From NCBI GenBank assembly GCA_902465645.1, contig CABQNX010000002.1, positions 1 through 64,000 on the forward strand: a DNA stretch of 64,000 nucleotides, read 5' to 3'. The translations under genes and the position numbers were made by a program. Position 1 is the first letter of the stretch, and the number at the start of each line of letters is the position of its first letter. The notes below the pieces were generated by a model. That model was not told the DNA's origin and made no database searches. It saw nothing but the letters and a program-made list of their open reading frames with translations. This DNA is from an uncultured Peptoniphilus sp. (lineage in GTDB: Bacteria > Bacillota > Clostridia > Tissierellales > Peptoniphilaceae). Shown here piece by piece: positions 16,157 through 23,653 of this stretch.

Positions 16157-17365
16157 TCATTCTCTTCTGCTTGTGCTTTCATATTTCCCATCCCACACAA
16201 TGTCTAAATAATTTTTAGCATCTGTGTCACCTTCTGTTGAAACAAAAATTAAGTTTGAATCTTCATTTATATTTAATTGCTTTCTTTCATCTTCATATCT
16301 ATCATCAGTCAAAATTTTTATAATTGCACCAAAGGGAGCGGCTCCACTTTCTCCAGAAATAATTTTCTTGTCATCCTTATAAGGATTTCCAAGGACTCTC
16401 ATACCAAAGGCAGCAAATTCATCTGATGCACTAATAAAATGTTCACAGTTATCTAAAAGAACCTTTAGGCCAAAAGTGTTTGGTTCTCCGCAAGCAAGTC
16501 CAGCCATAATTGTCTTGTGATCTCCAGCAACTAAAACTCTTTCATCTGCCTTTGCTGATTCATAGATGCAGGCAACTGTATCTGGTTCAACTATTGTAAT
16601 TATCGGCTTGTCTTCCCCATACATATTTGCAAAAAACCCTGTTGTAGCTGCTGCAAAAGACCCAACGCCTGCTTGTAAAAATACATGAGTTGGTTTTATA
16701 TTCTTCTCTTGCAAACTTTCGTACATTTCCCAAGCAAGGGTCATGTAACCTTGCATGATCCATTTTGGAATATCTTCATAACCATCCCAAGCTGTATCTT
16801 GAACCATGATATAGCCCTTTTCTTCTGCAAGCTTGTTGGCTTCTCTAACACATTCGTCATAGTTTAAGTCCAAAACTTTAACAATTGTGCCTTCTTTTTC
16901 AATGTTTTTAACTCTTTCTTCAGCAGAGCCCCTTGGCATGTAAACAATTGATTTTTGATTTAGCTGGTTGGCAGCCCAGGCAACTCCACGACCGTGATTT
17001 CCATCAGTCGCCGTTATAAAAGTTACATCGCCTAATTTATCTTTCACCTCTTGTGATGTTAGCTTTTCAAAAGTTAGGTCCCTTACATCCATGTCAAGCT
17101 TTTCAGCAATTACCTTTCCAATGGCAAAGCTACCACCGAGAACCTTAAAGGCATTTAAGCCAAACCTATAGGACTCGTCCTTGACTAAGATGTTTTTAAC
17201 TCCAACCTTTTCTGCAAGATTTTTTAAATCAACAAGGGGAGTTTCTTCATACATAGGAAAGCCCATGTGGTAATCGTGAACTTCTCTTGCCACTTCTTCA
17301 TTTAAAAAACTCGTGTCGTACTTCTCTCTCTTGTCATCCTGAATTCTCGTAAAAATTTTTAACAT
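16157..17365 (-). CDS. dpaL: Diaminopropionate ammonia-lyase (PLP-dependent, YgeX family)
   Basis: 402 residues, the family length. The PLP lysine is K74 in YRFGLNAFKVLGGSFA; other signatures are TDGNHGRGVAWAA (phosphate and substrate loop), QAGVGSFAAA and GESGAAPFGA. The enzyme splits 2,3-diaminopropionate to pyruvate and two ammonia, feeding amino-acid fermentation. ATG 17365 has GGAG upstream (revcomp of tatctcctttta). It stands alone: the neighbour upstream is an Nramp-like carrier ending in a strong terminator, and I see no clear terminator downstream. Confidence 0.9.
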   Translation of the reverse strand: MLKIFTRIQDDKREKYDTSFLNEEVAREVHDYHMGFPMYEETPLVDLKNLAEKVGVKNILVKDESYRFGLNAFKVLGGSFAIGKVIAEKLDMDVRDLTFEKLTSQEVKDKLGDVTFITATDGNHGRGVAWAANQLNQKSIVYMPRGSAEERVKNIEKEGTIVKVLDLNYDECVREANKLAEEKGYIMVQDTAWDGYEDIPKWIMQGYMTLAWEMYESLQEKNIKPTHVFLQAGVGSFAAATTGFFANMYGEDKPIITIVEPDTVACIYESAKADERVLVAGDHKTIMAGLACGEPNTFGLKVLLDNCEHFISASDEFAAFGMRVLGNPYKDDKKIISGESGAAPFGAIIKILTDDRYEDERKQLNINEDSNLIFVSTEGDTDAKNYLDIVWDGKYESTSRRE

Positions 17366-17575
17366 CCTGTATCTCCTTTTATTAGTAAAAATATGTAATC
17401 TATTCTACATTATCATCATAAGTTATTAGTCTAATAAAAATCAAGATAGGACTTGGAAACAAATTCTTGTAAGCTTACCAGCTTATTTAAAATCCATCAG
17501 TTCTTATTTTGTTCCAAATTTTTTTCTAATCATAATCACTAGCTTAGTCTGTGGTTTATTTGTGCTAAAAAGTAC

Positions 17576-17613
17576 AAAAATCCTTATGAAATTAAAATTT
17601 CATAAGGATTTTT
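17576..17613 (-). terminator. Terminator of the Nramp-like gene
   Basis: AAAAATCCTTATGAAATT and AATTTCATAAGGATTTTT are perfect 18-bp arms with a 2-nt centre, directly after the stop; symmetrical and so able to work in both directions. Confidence 0.9.
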
Positions 17614-17616
17614 GTA

Positions 17617-18849
17617 TTAAATCAAACCTTTTACTGCAGAAATTACAGAGTATGCTCCTAAAAATATTGTTATTAAACATACTATGGATCCTAATAGAAT
17701 AAGTAATTTACTATTTCTATACTCTTTTAGCTGTTTAACACTTGATGCTATAATCACTACATAAATTGCTGCTATCGGTAAGATAAGTCCATTTAAAGCT
17801 TGAGCAACTAATAAAATTGACATTGGGTTAAATCCAATAGATCCTACAACAATACCAATAATTGCTATAATAAGATTCGTATACTTAAATCTTTTATCTG
17901 AATTGTCATATTTCCATCCAAGAAGTCCTGCTAAAGTATAAGAAGCACCTAAAGGTGATGCTATAGCAGATGATAACCCTGCTGAAAACAATCCTATGCT
18001 CATAAATGCTTTGGCCCAAGAACCCAACAAGGGCTCTAATTGAATTGATAAGTCTGCTGCACTTTGGATTACGTGTCCTCTCATCAGAGTACCTGATGTA
18101 ACGACTATTGCTGCTGTTATTAAACCACCAATTCCTATTGATACTACAGTGTCCCACTTCGATAAAATCAATTGATCTGGAGAATCCCAGTTTTCTGCTG
18201 CTGTACCTGTATGTATAAAGAAGTTATAAGGAACTATTGTTGTTCCTATCATTGATATGATAAGTATTATAGATTTTGTTGGAATGGAAGGTAATGCACC
18301 CGAAAATACTTCGCTCCAATTAGGTTTTGAAACAAACATTGTCGTTACAAAAACAACTGCCATTACTGCAACAAGAATAGTAAGAATTTTTTCAAGTAAT
18401 TTGATGCTCCCTTTTAAAATTAAGGCCAATACAATAATGCCAATAATAGGTACTATTATTCTAATTGGTATATTAGTTAATGTAGCTATACCTAATGAAG
18501 TGCCTGTTAAATCACCTGATATATATGCCGCACAACCAAATGCTATAGATCCTCCAACAAAATAAGCTGAAAATTTTTGTATAAAAGGCCTATCTTTAAA
18601 CTCTTCTAATATTGCTTCACCCAATCCACCTTTTGTTATTATACCAATTCTTGCTGACATTTCCTGCAATATTATTGTCGCTATAATAGAAAAAATTACT
18701 GTCCATAATAATGCATATCCAAATTCAGCCCCTGCTCTGGTAGCTGTTGTTACTGTTCCAGGTCCTATAAATGATGCTGTAACCATAGCTCCTGGTCCTA
18801 TTGCTTTTAATTTTTCACCTAAAGTATACTTTCTTTTTTGGGCTTCCAT
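17617..18849 (-). CDS. Nramp-superfamily transporter lacking the canonical metal ligands
   Basis: 410 residues, 11 predicted helices. The overall Nramp pattern is clear (AIGPGAMVTASFIGPG in helix 1; ISMIGTTIVPYNFFIHTG in helix 6). In metal-transporting Nramps helix 1 has DPGN and helix 6 has MPH. Here the positions read GPGT (29-32) and VPY (206-208), so the metal-binding Asp, Asn and Met are all replaced. Transport of a soft divalent metal is therefore unlikely; Nramp-related carriers of other substrates are known. It is transcribed divergently from an IclR gene and next to a ureohydrolase gene, pointing to an organic amine or acid substrate, though this is inference. Confidence 0.82.
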   Translation of the reverse strand: MEAQKRKYTLGEKLKAIGPGAMVTASFIGPGTVTTATRAGAEFGYALLWTVIFSIIATIILQEMSARIGIITKGGLGEAILEEFKDRPFIQKFSAYFVGGSIAFGCAAYISGDLTGTSLGIATLTNIPIRIIVPIIGIIVLALILKGSIKLLEKILTILVAVMAVVFVTTMFVSKPNWSEVFSGALPSIPTKSIILIISMIGTTIVPYNFFIHTGTAAENWDSPDQLILSKWDTVVSIGIGGLITAAIVVTSGTLMRGHVIQSAADLSIQLEPLLGSWAKAFMSIGLFSAGLSSAIASPLGASYTLAGLLGWKYDNSDKRFKYTNLIIAIIGIVVGSIGFNPMSILLVAQALNGLILPIAAIYVVIIASSVKQLKEYRNSKLLILLGSIVCLITIFLGAYSVISAVKGLI

Positions 18850-18897
18850 TATAAACTCCTTTCTTCACGATATAGACGTGATTAAAACTATAATGTA

Positions 18898-18926
18898 ATT
18901 ATAATCGTTTTCATATATCCTGTCAA
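18898..18926 (-). promoter_or_regulatory. Consensus promoter of the Nramp-like gene with putative IclR site
   Basis: On the minus strand TTGACA (18921-18926), 17 bp, TATAAT (18898-18903): a perfect sigma-A promoter. The plus-strand word ATAATCGTTT (18901-18910) overlaps the -10 and recurs in the two neighbouring promoters, so it may be the operator. Confidence 0.85.
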
Positions 18927-18994
18927 CATATATTTTATTAGTTTATTAGTTTATCTTGTGAAATTTTTATAATTATAAAATAAGTAAAAACAAT

Positions 18995-19017
18995 ATCGTT
19001 TATCAATATGATATAAT
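18995..19017 (+). promoter_or_regulatory. Promoter region of the second iclR gene
   Basis: TATAAT lies at 19012-19017; the -35 position is poor (AACAAT), but ATCGTT (18995-19000) sits in the spacer region, consistent with autoregulation. Confidence 0.55.
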
Positions 19018-19043
19018 TATTTTTATAAGGAGCTGTGAAGTTA

Positions 19044-19787
19044 ATGAAATTAATACAATCTATACAAAGAGCTTTCGAAATAATTGAATGTTTTAATGAA
19101 GATAACGAAGAATTAAAATTAAATGATATTAGTAAAATGTTAAATCTAAATATAAATACAACTAGAGGAATAGTTAATACTTTGGTTCACTTTTCATATC
19201 TAGAGCATGATCAAGATAAAAATGTTTATAAACTCGGATATATATTCTTGCCAAAATCAAAACTTTTGAAAAAAAGAAATGATGATGTCTTAATTGATAA
19301 CATTGAATCTTATCTAAAAGAAGTTTCTAATAAATATAATGTAAATGCTAGATTCCATAAGATCTCTGAAAATAATATAATAAAAATATTGTCAGAGGAA
19401 CCTGACGAATCTAGGTATTTCTTGTATATCAAAGATTCTAAAGAATTGCCTTTAAATGCTACTTCTTCTGGCAAGTTAATTTTAAAATATTCAGATAATA
19501 AATTTTTAGAAAATTATTTAAATAATATACCTAAAGAAAAGGTTAGTGAAAACACTATTACTACAAAGTCTAAAATGATAGATGAGTTGAAAAAGATAAA
19601 AAAGCAAGGTTACTCTACAGAGATAGACGAAGTTGCAATAGGTATAAGTTCTGTAGCTGTTCCAGTTATTAAGCATGGTAAATTAGTCGCTACTATAAGT
19701 GCAACCGCCCCCACAAAAACAATTAAAGAAAATTCTGATAAAATAGCAAGCGATTTTATAGAATTTATAAAAAATACCCAAAAATAA
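19044..19787 (+). CDS. IclR-family transcriptional regulator (ureohydrolase module)
   Basis: 247 residues. The N-terminal winged HTH (IQSIQRAFEIIECF... LKLNDISKMLNLNINTTRGIVNTL) is followed by an IclR effector domain (LPLNATSSGKLIL, STEIDEVAIGISSVAVPVI). ATG 19044 lies 11 nt after AAGGAG; the GTG at 19035 is only 2 nt from it and less likely. It is divergent from the Nramp-like gene and followed by the ureohydrolase gene, and a shared ATCGTT word lies in all three promoters, so it is probably their local regulator. Confidence 0.88.
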   Translation: MKLIQSIQRAFEIIECFNEDNEELKLNDISKMLNLNINTTRGIVNTLVHFSYLEHDQDKNVYKLGYIFLPKSKLLKKRNDDVLIDNIESYLKEVSNKYNVNARFHKISENNIIKILSEEPDESRYFLYIKDSKELPLNATSSGKLILKYSDNKFLENYLNNIPKEKVSENTITTKSKMIDELKKIKKQGYSTEIDEVAIGISSVAVPVIKHGKLVATISATAPTKTIKENSDKIASDFIEFIKNTQK

Positions 19788-19812
19788 AAACTACTATGTA
19801 GTTTTTATTTTT
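19784..19812 (+). terminator. Terminator of the second iclR gene
   Basis: AATAAAAACTAC and GTAGTTTTTATT form a perfect stem followed by T residues; the TAA stop (19785-19787) is within the left arm. Confidence 0.85.
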
Positions 19813-19817
19813 ATATT

Positions 19818-19850
19818 ATCGTTGACGTGTGCATGATTATAATTTATAAT
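19818..19850 (+). promoter_or_regulatory. Promoter of the ureohydrolase gene with putative operator
   Basis: TTGACG (19822-19827), 17 bp, TATAAT (19845-19850). ATCGTT (19818-19823) overlaps the -35. Confidence 0.78.
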
Positions 19851-19895
19851 TGAATTAAATGATAATAATTTAATTTACTAAAGGAGTTGTTAAAT

Positions 19896-20870
19896 ATGAG
19901 AGAAAGTAAACCTACAATCTATGATCCAAATTTTTTACCAAACACAATCTATAGCGGTGTACCTTCATGGCTAAATTTGTCAGTAATTGAAAATGATGAT
20001 GATTTAGATGGATTAGATGCAGCAGTTATCGGTGTTCCTTGGGAAGGTGGCTGTACTATAGGTGGCTACTCTCCTACTACAGAAGGCCCTAAGGCTATAA
20101 GAAGTGCTTCTATAAGATATACAGGTTATCTTCCAGACTACGATCAAGACTGCTTTGACCATTTAAAAGTTGCAGACTTTGGAGATACTCCAGTCCATAA
20201 TGGAGACTATAATTTTACATTCGATGCTATCAGGGAAAAAGTTTCTAAATTATTAGATAGACAAATTATGCCAATTACTTTTGGTGGCGATCACGGTATT
20301 GCTTATCCAATAATCAGCGAGATAGCAAAAAGATATCCAAAAAAAGTTGGTGTACTACACTTTGACGCTCATTTAGATAATTATGAAGCTTATGGTGATG
20401 ACTTATATGCTAGATGTTCACCTTTCTATAGACTATACGAAGATGAAAATATGGACCCTACTAAAATTGTTCATATTGGAATTAGAGGACCTAGAAATCA
20501 CAGAGAAGAGTTCCAAAATGCAAAAATACACGGAGCTACAGTTATATTAGCTAATGAGGTTCACGAAAATGGTTGGAAAAAATCTATTGAAAAAGCAATA
20601 AATGTAGCTTTTAAAGACACTGAGTTTGTTTATGTTACTATATGTTCAGATGCTCTAGACGCCGCATCAATGCCACAAGGACCTCAAGATATGGGCGGAT
20701 TGACAAGTTATCAACTTAATATGATGGTTCACGCAGCAGGTGTAGCAGGAGCAAAAGGATTTGATTTCGTAGAAATTTATCCTGATACACTTTCACTACA
20801 AACCGCAGCTCACGTTGCAAACTGGGCAGCTCTTTATTATTTAAACGGATTGGCTAATAACTTTAGATAA
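19896..20870 (+). CDS. Ureohydrolase (agmatinase/arginase family) with altered metal site
   Basis: 324 residues with the ureohydrolase fold. Metal motifs: GGDHG (H133) and HFDAHLDNY (D157, H159, D161). The third motif is normally SxDxDxxDP; here it reads TICSDALDA, so the first Asp is replaced by C250 while D252 remains. The family cleaves guanidino compounds to urea and an amine using two Mn or Ni ions. The exact substrate (agmatine, guanidinobutyrate, formiminoglutamate or other) cannot be assigned. ATG 19896 follows AAGGAG by 9 nt; the TTG at 19887 abuts it. It is preceded by an IclR regulator, and an Nramp-like carrier lies divergently beyond that. Confidence 0.82.
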   Translation: MRESKPTIYDPNFLPNTIYSGVPSWLNLSVIENDDDLDGLDAAVIGVPWEGGCTIGGYSPTTEGPKAIRSASIRYTGYLPDYDQDCFDHLKVADFGDTPVHNGDYNFTFDAIREKVSKLLDRQIMPITFGGDHGIAYPIISEIAKRYPKKVGVLHFDAHLDNYEAYGDDLYARCSPFYRLYEDENMDPTKIVHIGIRGPRNHREEFQNAKIHGATVILANEVHENGWKKSIEKAINVAFKDTEFVYVTICSDALDAASMPQGPQDMGGLTSYQLNMMVHAAGVAGAKGFDFVEIYPDTLSLQTAAHVANWAALYYLNGLANNFR

Positions 20871-20896
20871 AAATTATTAAATGTATGAACAGGTTT

Positions 20897-20930
20897 AACG
20901 GCTCTCAATAAATTTTGAGCCGTTATTTTT
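20897..20930 (+). terminator. Terminator of the ureohydrolase gene
   Basis: AACGGCTC and GAGCCGTT pair, with an inner CAA/TTG, followed by ATTTTT. Confidence 0.85.
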
Positions 20931-20955
20931 AAACATAATTTTAAGAGAGGTAGTA

Positions 20956-21885
20956 ATATTTACTGATAAAGAAAAGACAATTAAAATAATCGAAAAATCT
21001 ATTGAAAAAAGTTTAATTTACTCAAATGAGGGAGATGTTGCCTCTTATATTCCTGAACTTGCAAATGTAAATCCTAGAGATTTTGCGTTAAGTATAGTTT
21101 ATGTTAATGGTCAAGAATATAATTTTGGCGATTACAATAAAATTTTTTCCATCCAATCAATTTCAAAAGTTATTTCACTCATAATGGCACTAAATAATAA
21201 CAGCATTGATGAAGTTTTTAAAAAAGTCGGCACCGAGCCTACTAAGTATAAGTTCAACTCGTTAATTCCAATTTATAATATAGCCGCAAATCCTTTTATT
21301 AATGCTGGTGCAATAACTACATCTTCTTTGATTAAAGGTAAAAACTCCGACGAAAAGTTCAATAGGATTTTAGCAAAGATAAAGAAACTAAGTAATAGCG
21401 ATAACGTTGTATTCATGTAAGAAGTCTACAAATCTGAGATGAATACAACAGATGTCAATCGTTCAATAGCATACTACCTGAAAAGTAAAAATATTTTTTC
21501 TCTAAATGCCGAAGAAGTGCTAGACTTATATATAAGAAATTGCTCTATAGGAATGAATTCTACAGATTTAGCTCATATAGGTGCACTATTGGCAAACAAC
21601 GGTAAGGATTTAGAAAGTGATATAGAAATAATCTCAAAGGACTCCGTTAAAATAGTACTTGCTCAAATGGCTTCTTGTGGTATGTATGAAAAAAGTGGAA
21701 GATTTTTGTTAGAAGTGGGAATACCATCAAAAGGCGGTGTGAGCGGGGCAATACTAGGAGTCGTTCCTGGAAAATGTGGGATTTGTGTATATTCTCCTAA
21801 GCTTGATGAATCCGGAAATAGTGTAGTTGGCAAAAATTTATTGAGAATACTTTCTAAAGAATTAGATTTGAACATTTTTTTATAA
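20956..21885 (+). pseudogene. glsA: Glutaminase (GlsA family), inactivated
   Basis: One reading frame across the whole region encodes a serine-type glutaminase: GDVASYIPELANVNP, FSIQSISKVISL (catalytic SxxK), NPFINAGAIT, DVNRSIAYYLKS, GMYEKSGRF and GIPSKGGVSGAILGVVPGK follow in family order. Two lesions are visible. Where the start codon is expected after AGAGAGGT there is ATA (20956), with no ATG, GTG or TTG suitably placed. An in-frame TAA at 21418-21420 interrupts the segment VFM-stop-EVYKSEMNTTD. There is no frameshift. Only one of these would be needed to silence it, so it is a recent pseudogene unless the stop is a sequencing error. Confidence 0.85.
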
Positions 21886-21920
21886 ATCAATTTTTAAAAT
21901 AAATAAATTTTCAGAATCGT

Positions 21921-21956
21921 AAAATCCACTGGCTCTCACTTCCAGTGGATTTTTTT
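21921..21956 (+). terminator. Terminator after the glutaminase pseudogene
   Basis: AAAATCCACTGG and CCAGTGGATTTT pair around a 9-nt loop, followed by further T residues. Confidence 0.88.
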
Positions 21957-21957
21957 C

Positions 21958-21989
21958 ATAAAAAAAAGATCCACCCTTGGGTGAATCTC
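21958..21989 (-). terminator. Terminator of the DUF1002 gene
   Basis: On the minus strand GATTCACCC pairs with GGGTGGATC (one G-U), followed by eight U residues. Confidence 0.85.
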
Positions 21990-22001
21990 CACTCATAATT
22001 C

Positions 22002-22865
22002 TTATTTAAACAAGCCAACTATAAAGTCTATTAACTTTTCCAAGAAGCTCTTCGTATTTTCTACAGCCTTTTCTCCTTCTGGAGAGTTTAAAAACTTTGA
22101 AGCCTTGTCCTTGTACTTAACTGCTGTGTCAGCCATCCTATTCCAGTCAACGTCAGCATTCTTCATGTTGTTAAAGAGTCCAACAAGCTTATCCTCTTGG
22201 CTCTTTGTGAGGTTTATATTGTAGTTGTTGACAACATTTTCAATAACAAGTCTAACTTCTTTTTCGTCCTTTGGCATATTTTTTGCCATGGCGTCCTTAA
22301 TTTCATAAATTATGTCGTTAGTCTTTTCATCGCCAAGCTCTTCAGATAATTTTGTTTGAACAACAAGCTCTTCATTGGCAACCTTTTTTAGATCCTCTGG
22401 AAGTTCCTTGCCAGTGTTTTCTTCATAGGCCTTTAAAATTCCAGTTAAGGCTGCAGTACCACTCACCTTTCCTGGTGCAGTTACATAAATATCAGCGTCT
22501 TCGATGCCTACGGTGTTTAGGGCATTGATAAAGGCATCTTCCTTTACAACCCTGATGTTGTCTGATAGCTCAATAGTTAGGCCGCTTCCTGCTTTTTCAT
22601 ACCTAACAATAGCTGAAGAAATTGCCTTGTTGCCAATTTCTTTTGATGACAATACATCTCCAAGATACTTGTATTCCTCTGCATTAGTTACCTCGATGAT
22701 CTTTGCATCATCACTTGCATTCATCTCACGAAGCATTTCACTTTTTTGACTTTCCTTTAGGTCAGCACCAAGTGTTACAATCTCGTCGCCTTCCTTGGCA
22801 AAAACAAAGCCAGGTAGAAGGGCAAGAGAAAGTGCCGCCGTTAAAATTTTATTTCTTATCTTCAT
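22002..22865 (-). CDS. Secreted DUF1002 protein, 287 aa
   Basis: A signal peptide (MKIRNKILTAALSLALLPG, cleavage near VFA) precedes a DUF1002-type domain: EIVTLGADLKESQK at the mature N-terminus, ISSAIVRYEKAGSGLTIEL, ALNTVGIEDADIYVTAPGKVSGTAALTG and then a helical C-terminus. The family is widespread in Firmicutes and has no known biochemical role. ATG 22865 is chosen because GGAGG lies 6 nt upstream. It ends with a hydrophobic tail, LIDFIVGLFK. It is a single gene between its own terminator and a 190-bp promoter region. Confidence 0.82.
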   Translation of the reverse strand: MKIRNKILTAALSLALLPGFVFAKEGDEIVTLGADLKESQKSEMLREMNASDDAKIIEVTNAEEYKYLGDVLSSKEIGNKAISSAIVRYEKAGSGLTIELSDNIRVVKEDAFINALNTVGIEDADIYVTAPGKVSGTAALTGILKAYEENTGKELPEDLKKVANEELVVQTKLSEELGDEKTNDIIYEIKDAMAKNMPKDEKEVRLVIENVVNNYNINLTKSQEDKLVGLFNNMKNADVDWNRMADTAVKYKDKASKFLNSPEGEKAVENTKSFLEKLIDFIVGLFK

Positions 22866-23017
22866 AACATCCTCCATTTTTTCTTATCATAACAATTATA
22901 TATGAATAATACTTAAAAAGTATGTGAAATTTGTCTGTCACTTATTAAGAATTTCTTAATAACTTATTATTTATGAGCTTTAAAAATTTTTTTCTATTAA
23001 TTTTAAAATTTTTCACA

Positions 23018-23045
23018 AGAAAAAAGAGCCAGTCTCCCAGCTCTT
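23018..23045 (-). terminator. Terminator of the lon-engB transcript
   Basis: On the minus strand AAGAGC pairs with GCTCTT around a G/C-rich loop, followed by TTTTTTC, 11 bp past the engB stop. Confidence 0.8.
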
Positions 23046-23056
23046 GATTTATAATT

Positions 23057-23653
23057 TTATTCTTCATGAAATCTAAGCATATCTTCGAAGATAAACCACA
23101 TGTCCTTGACTTCGTCTCTCTTTGAGGAGGAGAAGGGAATTATATTTTCCTTGTGCTTGACTCCAAGTTTTTTGGCAATCATTGATATGTGTTTATCTAC
23201 TTGAGATTTTTTTATTTTATCTTTTTTTGTAGCAATGACTATTCCCGAGAAGCTCGACTCAATGATGTAGTCATACATTTGCTTGTCAAGTGCTGTTGGT
23301 TCGTGCCTTATGTCAACAAGTAGGATTGTCTCAACAAGATTTTCTCTATTTTCAAGATACCTGTTGATGATGCCTGCCCACTTTTCTTTTTCTGACTTGG
23401 CAACTTTTGCGTAGCCGTAACCTGGCAAGTCCACAAGCCTAAGGTCATCATTGACCCTATAAAAGTTTATAGTCCTAGTCTTTCCTGGTGTGGATGAAGT
23501 TCTCACAAGATTTTTCCTATTTAACATTGCATTTATAAAGGATGACTTCCCAACATTGGACCTGCCTGCAAAGGCAAACTCCTTGATGTTTGTGTCTGGG
23601 TATTGCTTCTCCTCTACTGCAACTTTTTCTAATTCTGCCTTATTTATCTTCAT
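23057..23653 (-). CDS. engB: Ribosome-biogenesis GTPase EngB/YsxC
   Basis: 198 residues. G-domain motifs: GRSNVGKSS (P-loop), TPGKTRTINF (switch I), DLPGYGYAKV (G3), ATKKDKI (G4) and the C-terminal FSSSKR (G5). EngB helps assemble the large ribosomal subunit. ATG 23653 follows AGGTGAT by 4 nt and overlaps the lon stop by 14 bp; a GTG three codons upstream is inside that ribosome site. The lon-engB pairing is the usual Firmicutes order. Confidence 0.93.
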   Translation of the reverse strand: MKINKAELEKVAVEEKQYPDTNIKEFAFAGRSNVGKSSFINAMLNRKNLVRTSSTPGKTRTINFYRVNDDLRLVDLPGYGYAKVAKSEKEKWAGIINRYLENRENLVETILLVDIRHEPTALDKQMYDYIIESSFSGIVIATKKDKIKKSQVDKHISMIAKKLGVKHKENIIPFSSSKRDEVKDMWFIFEDMLRFHEE

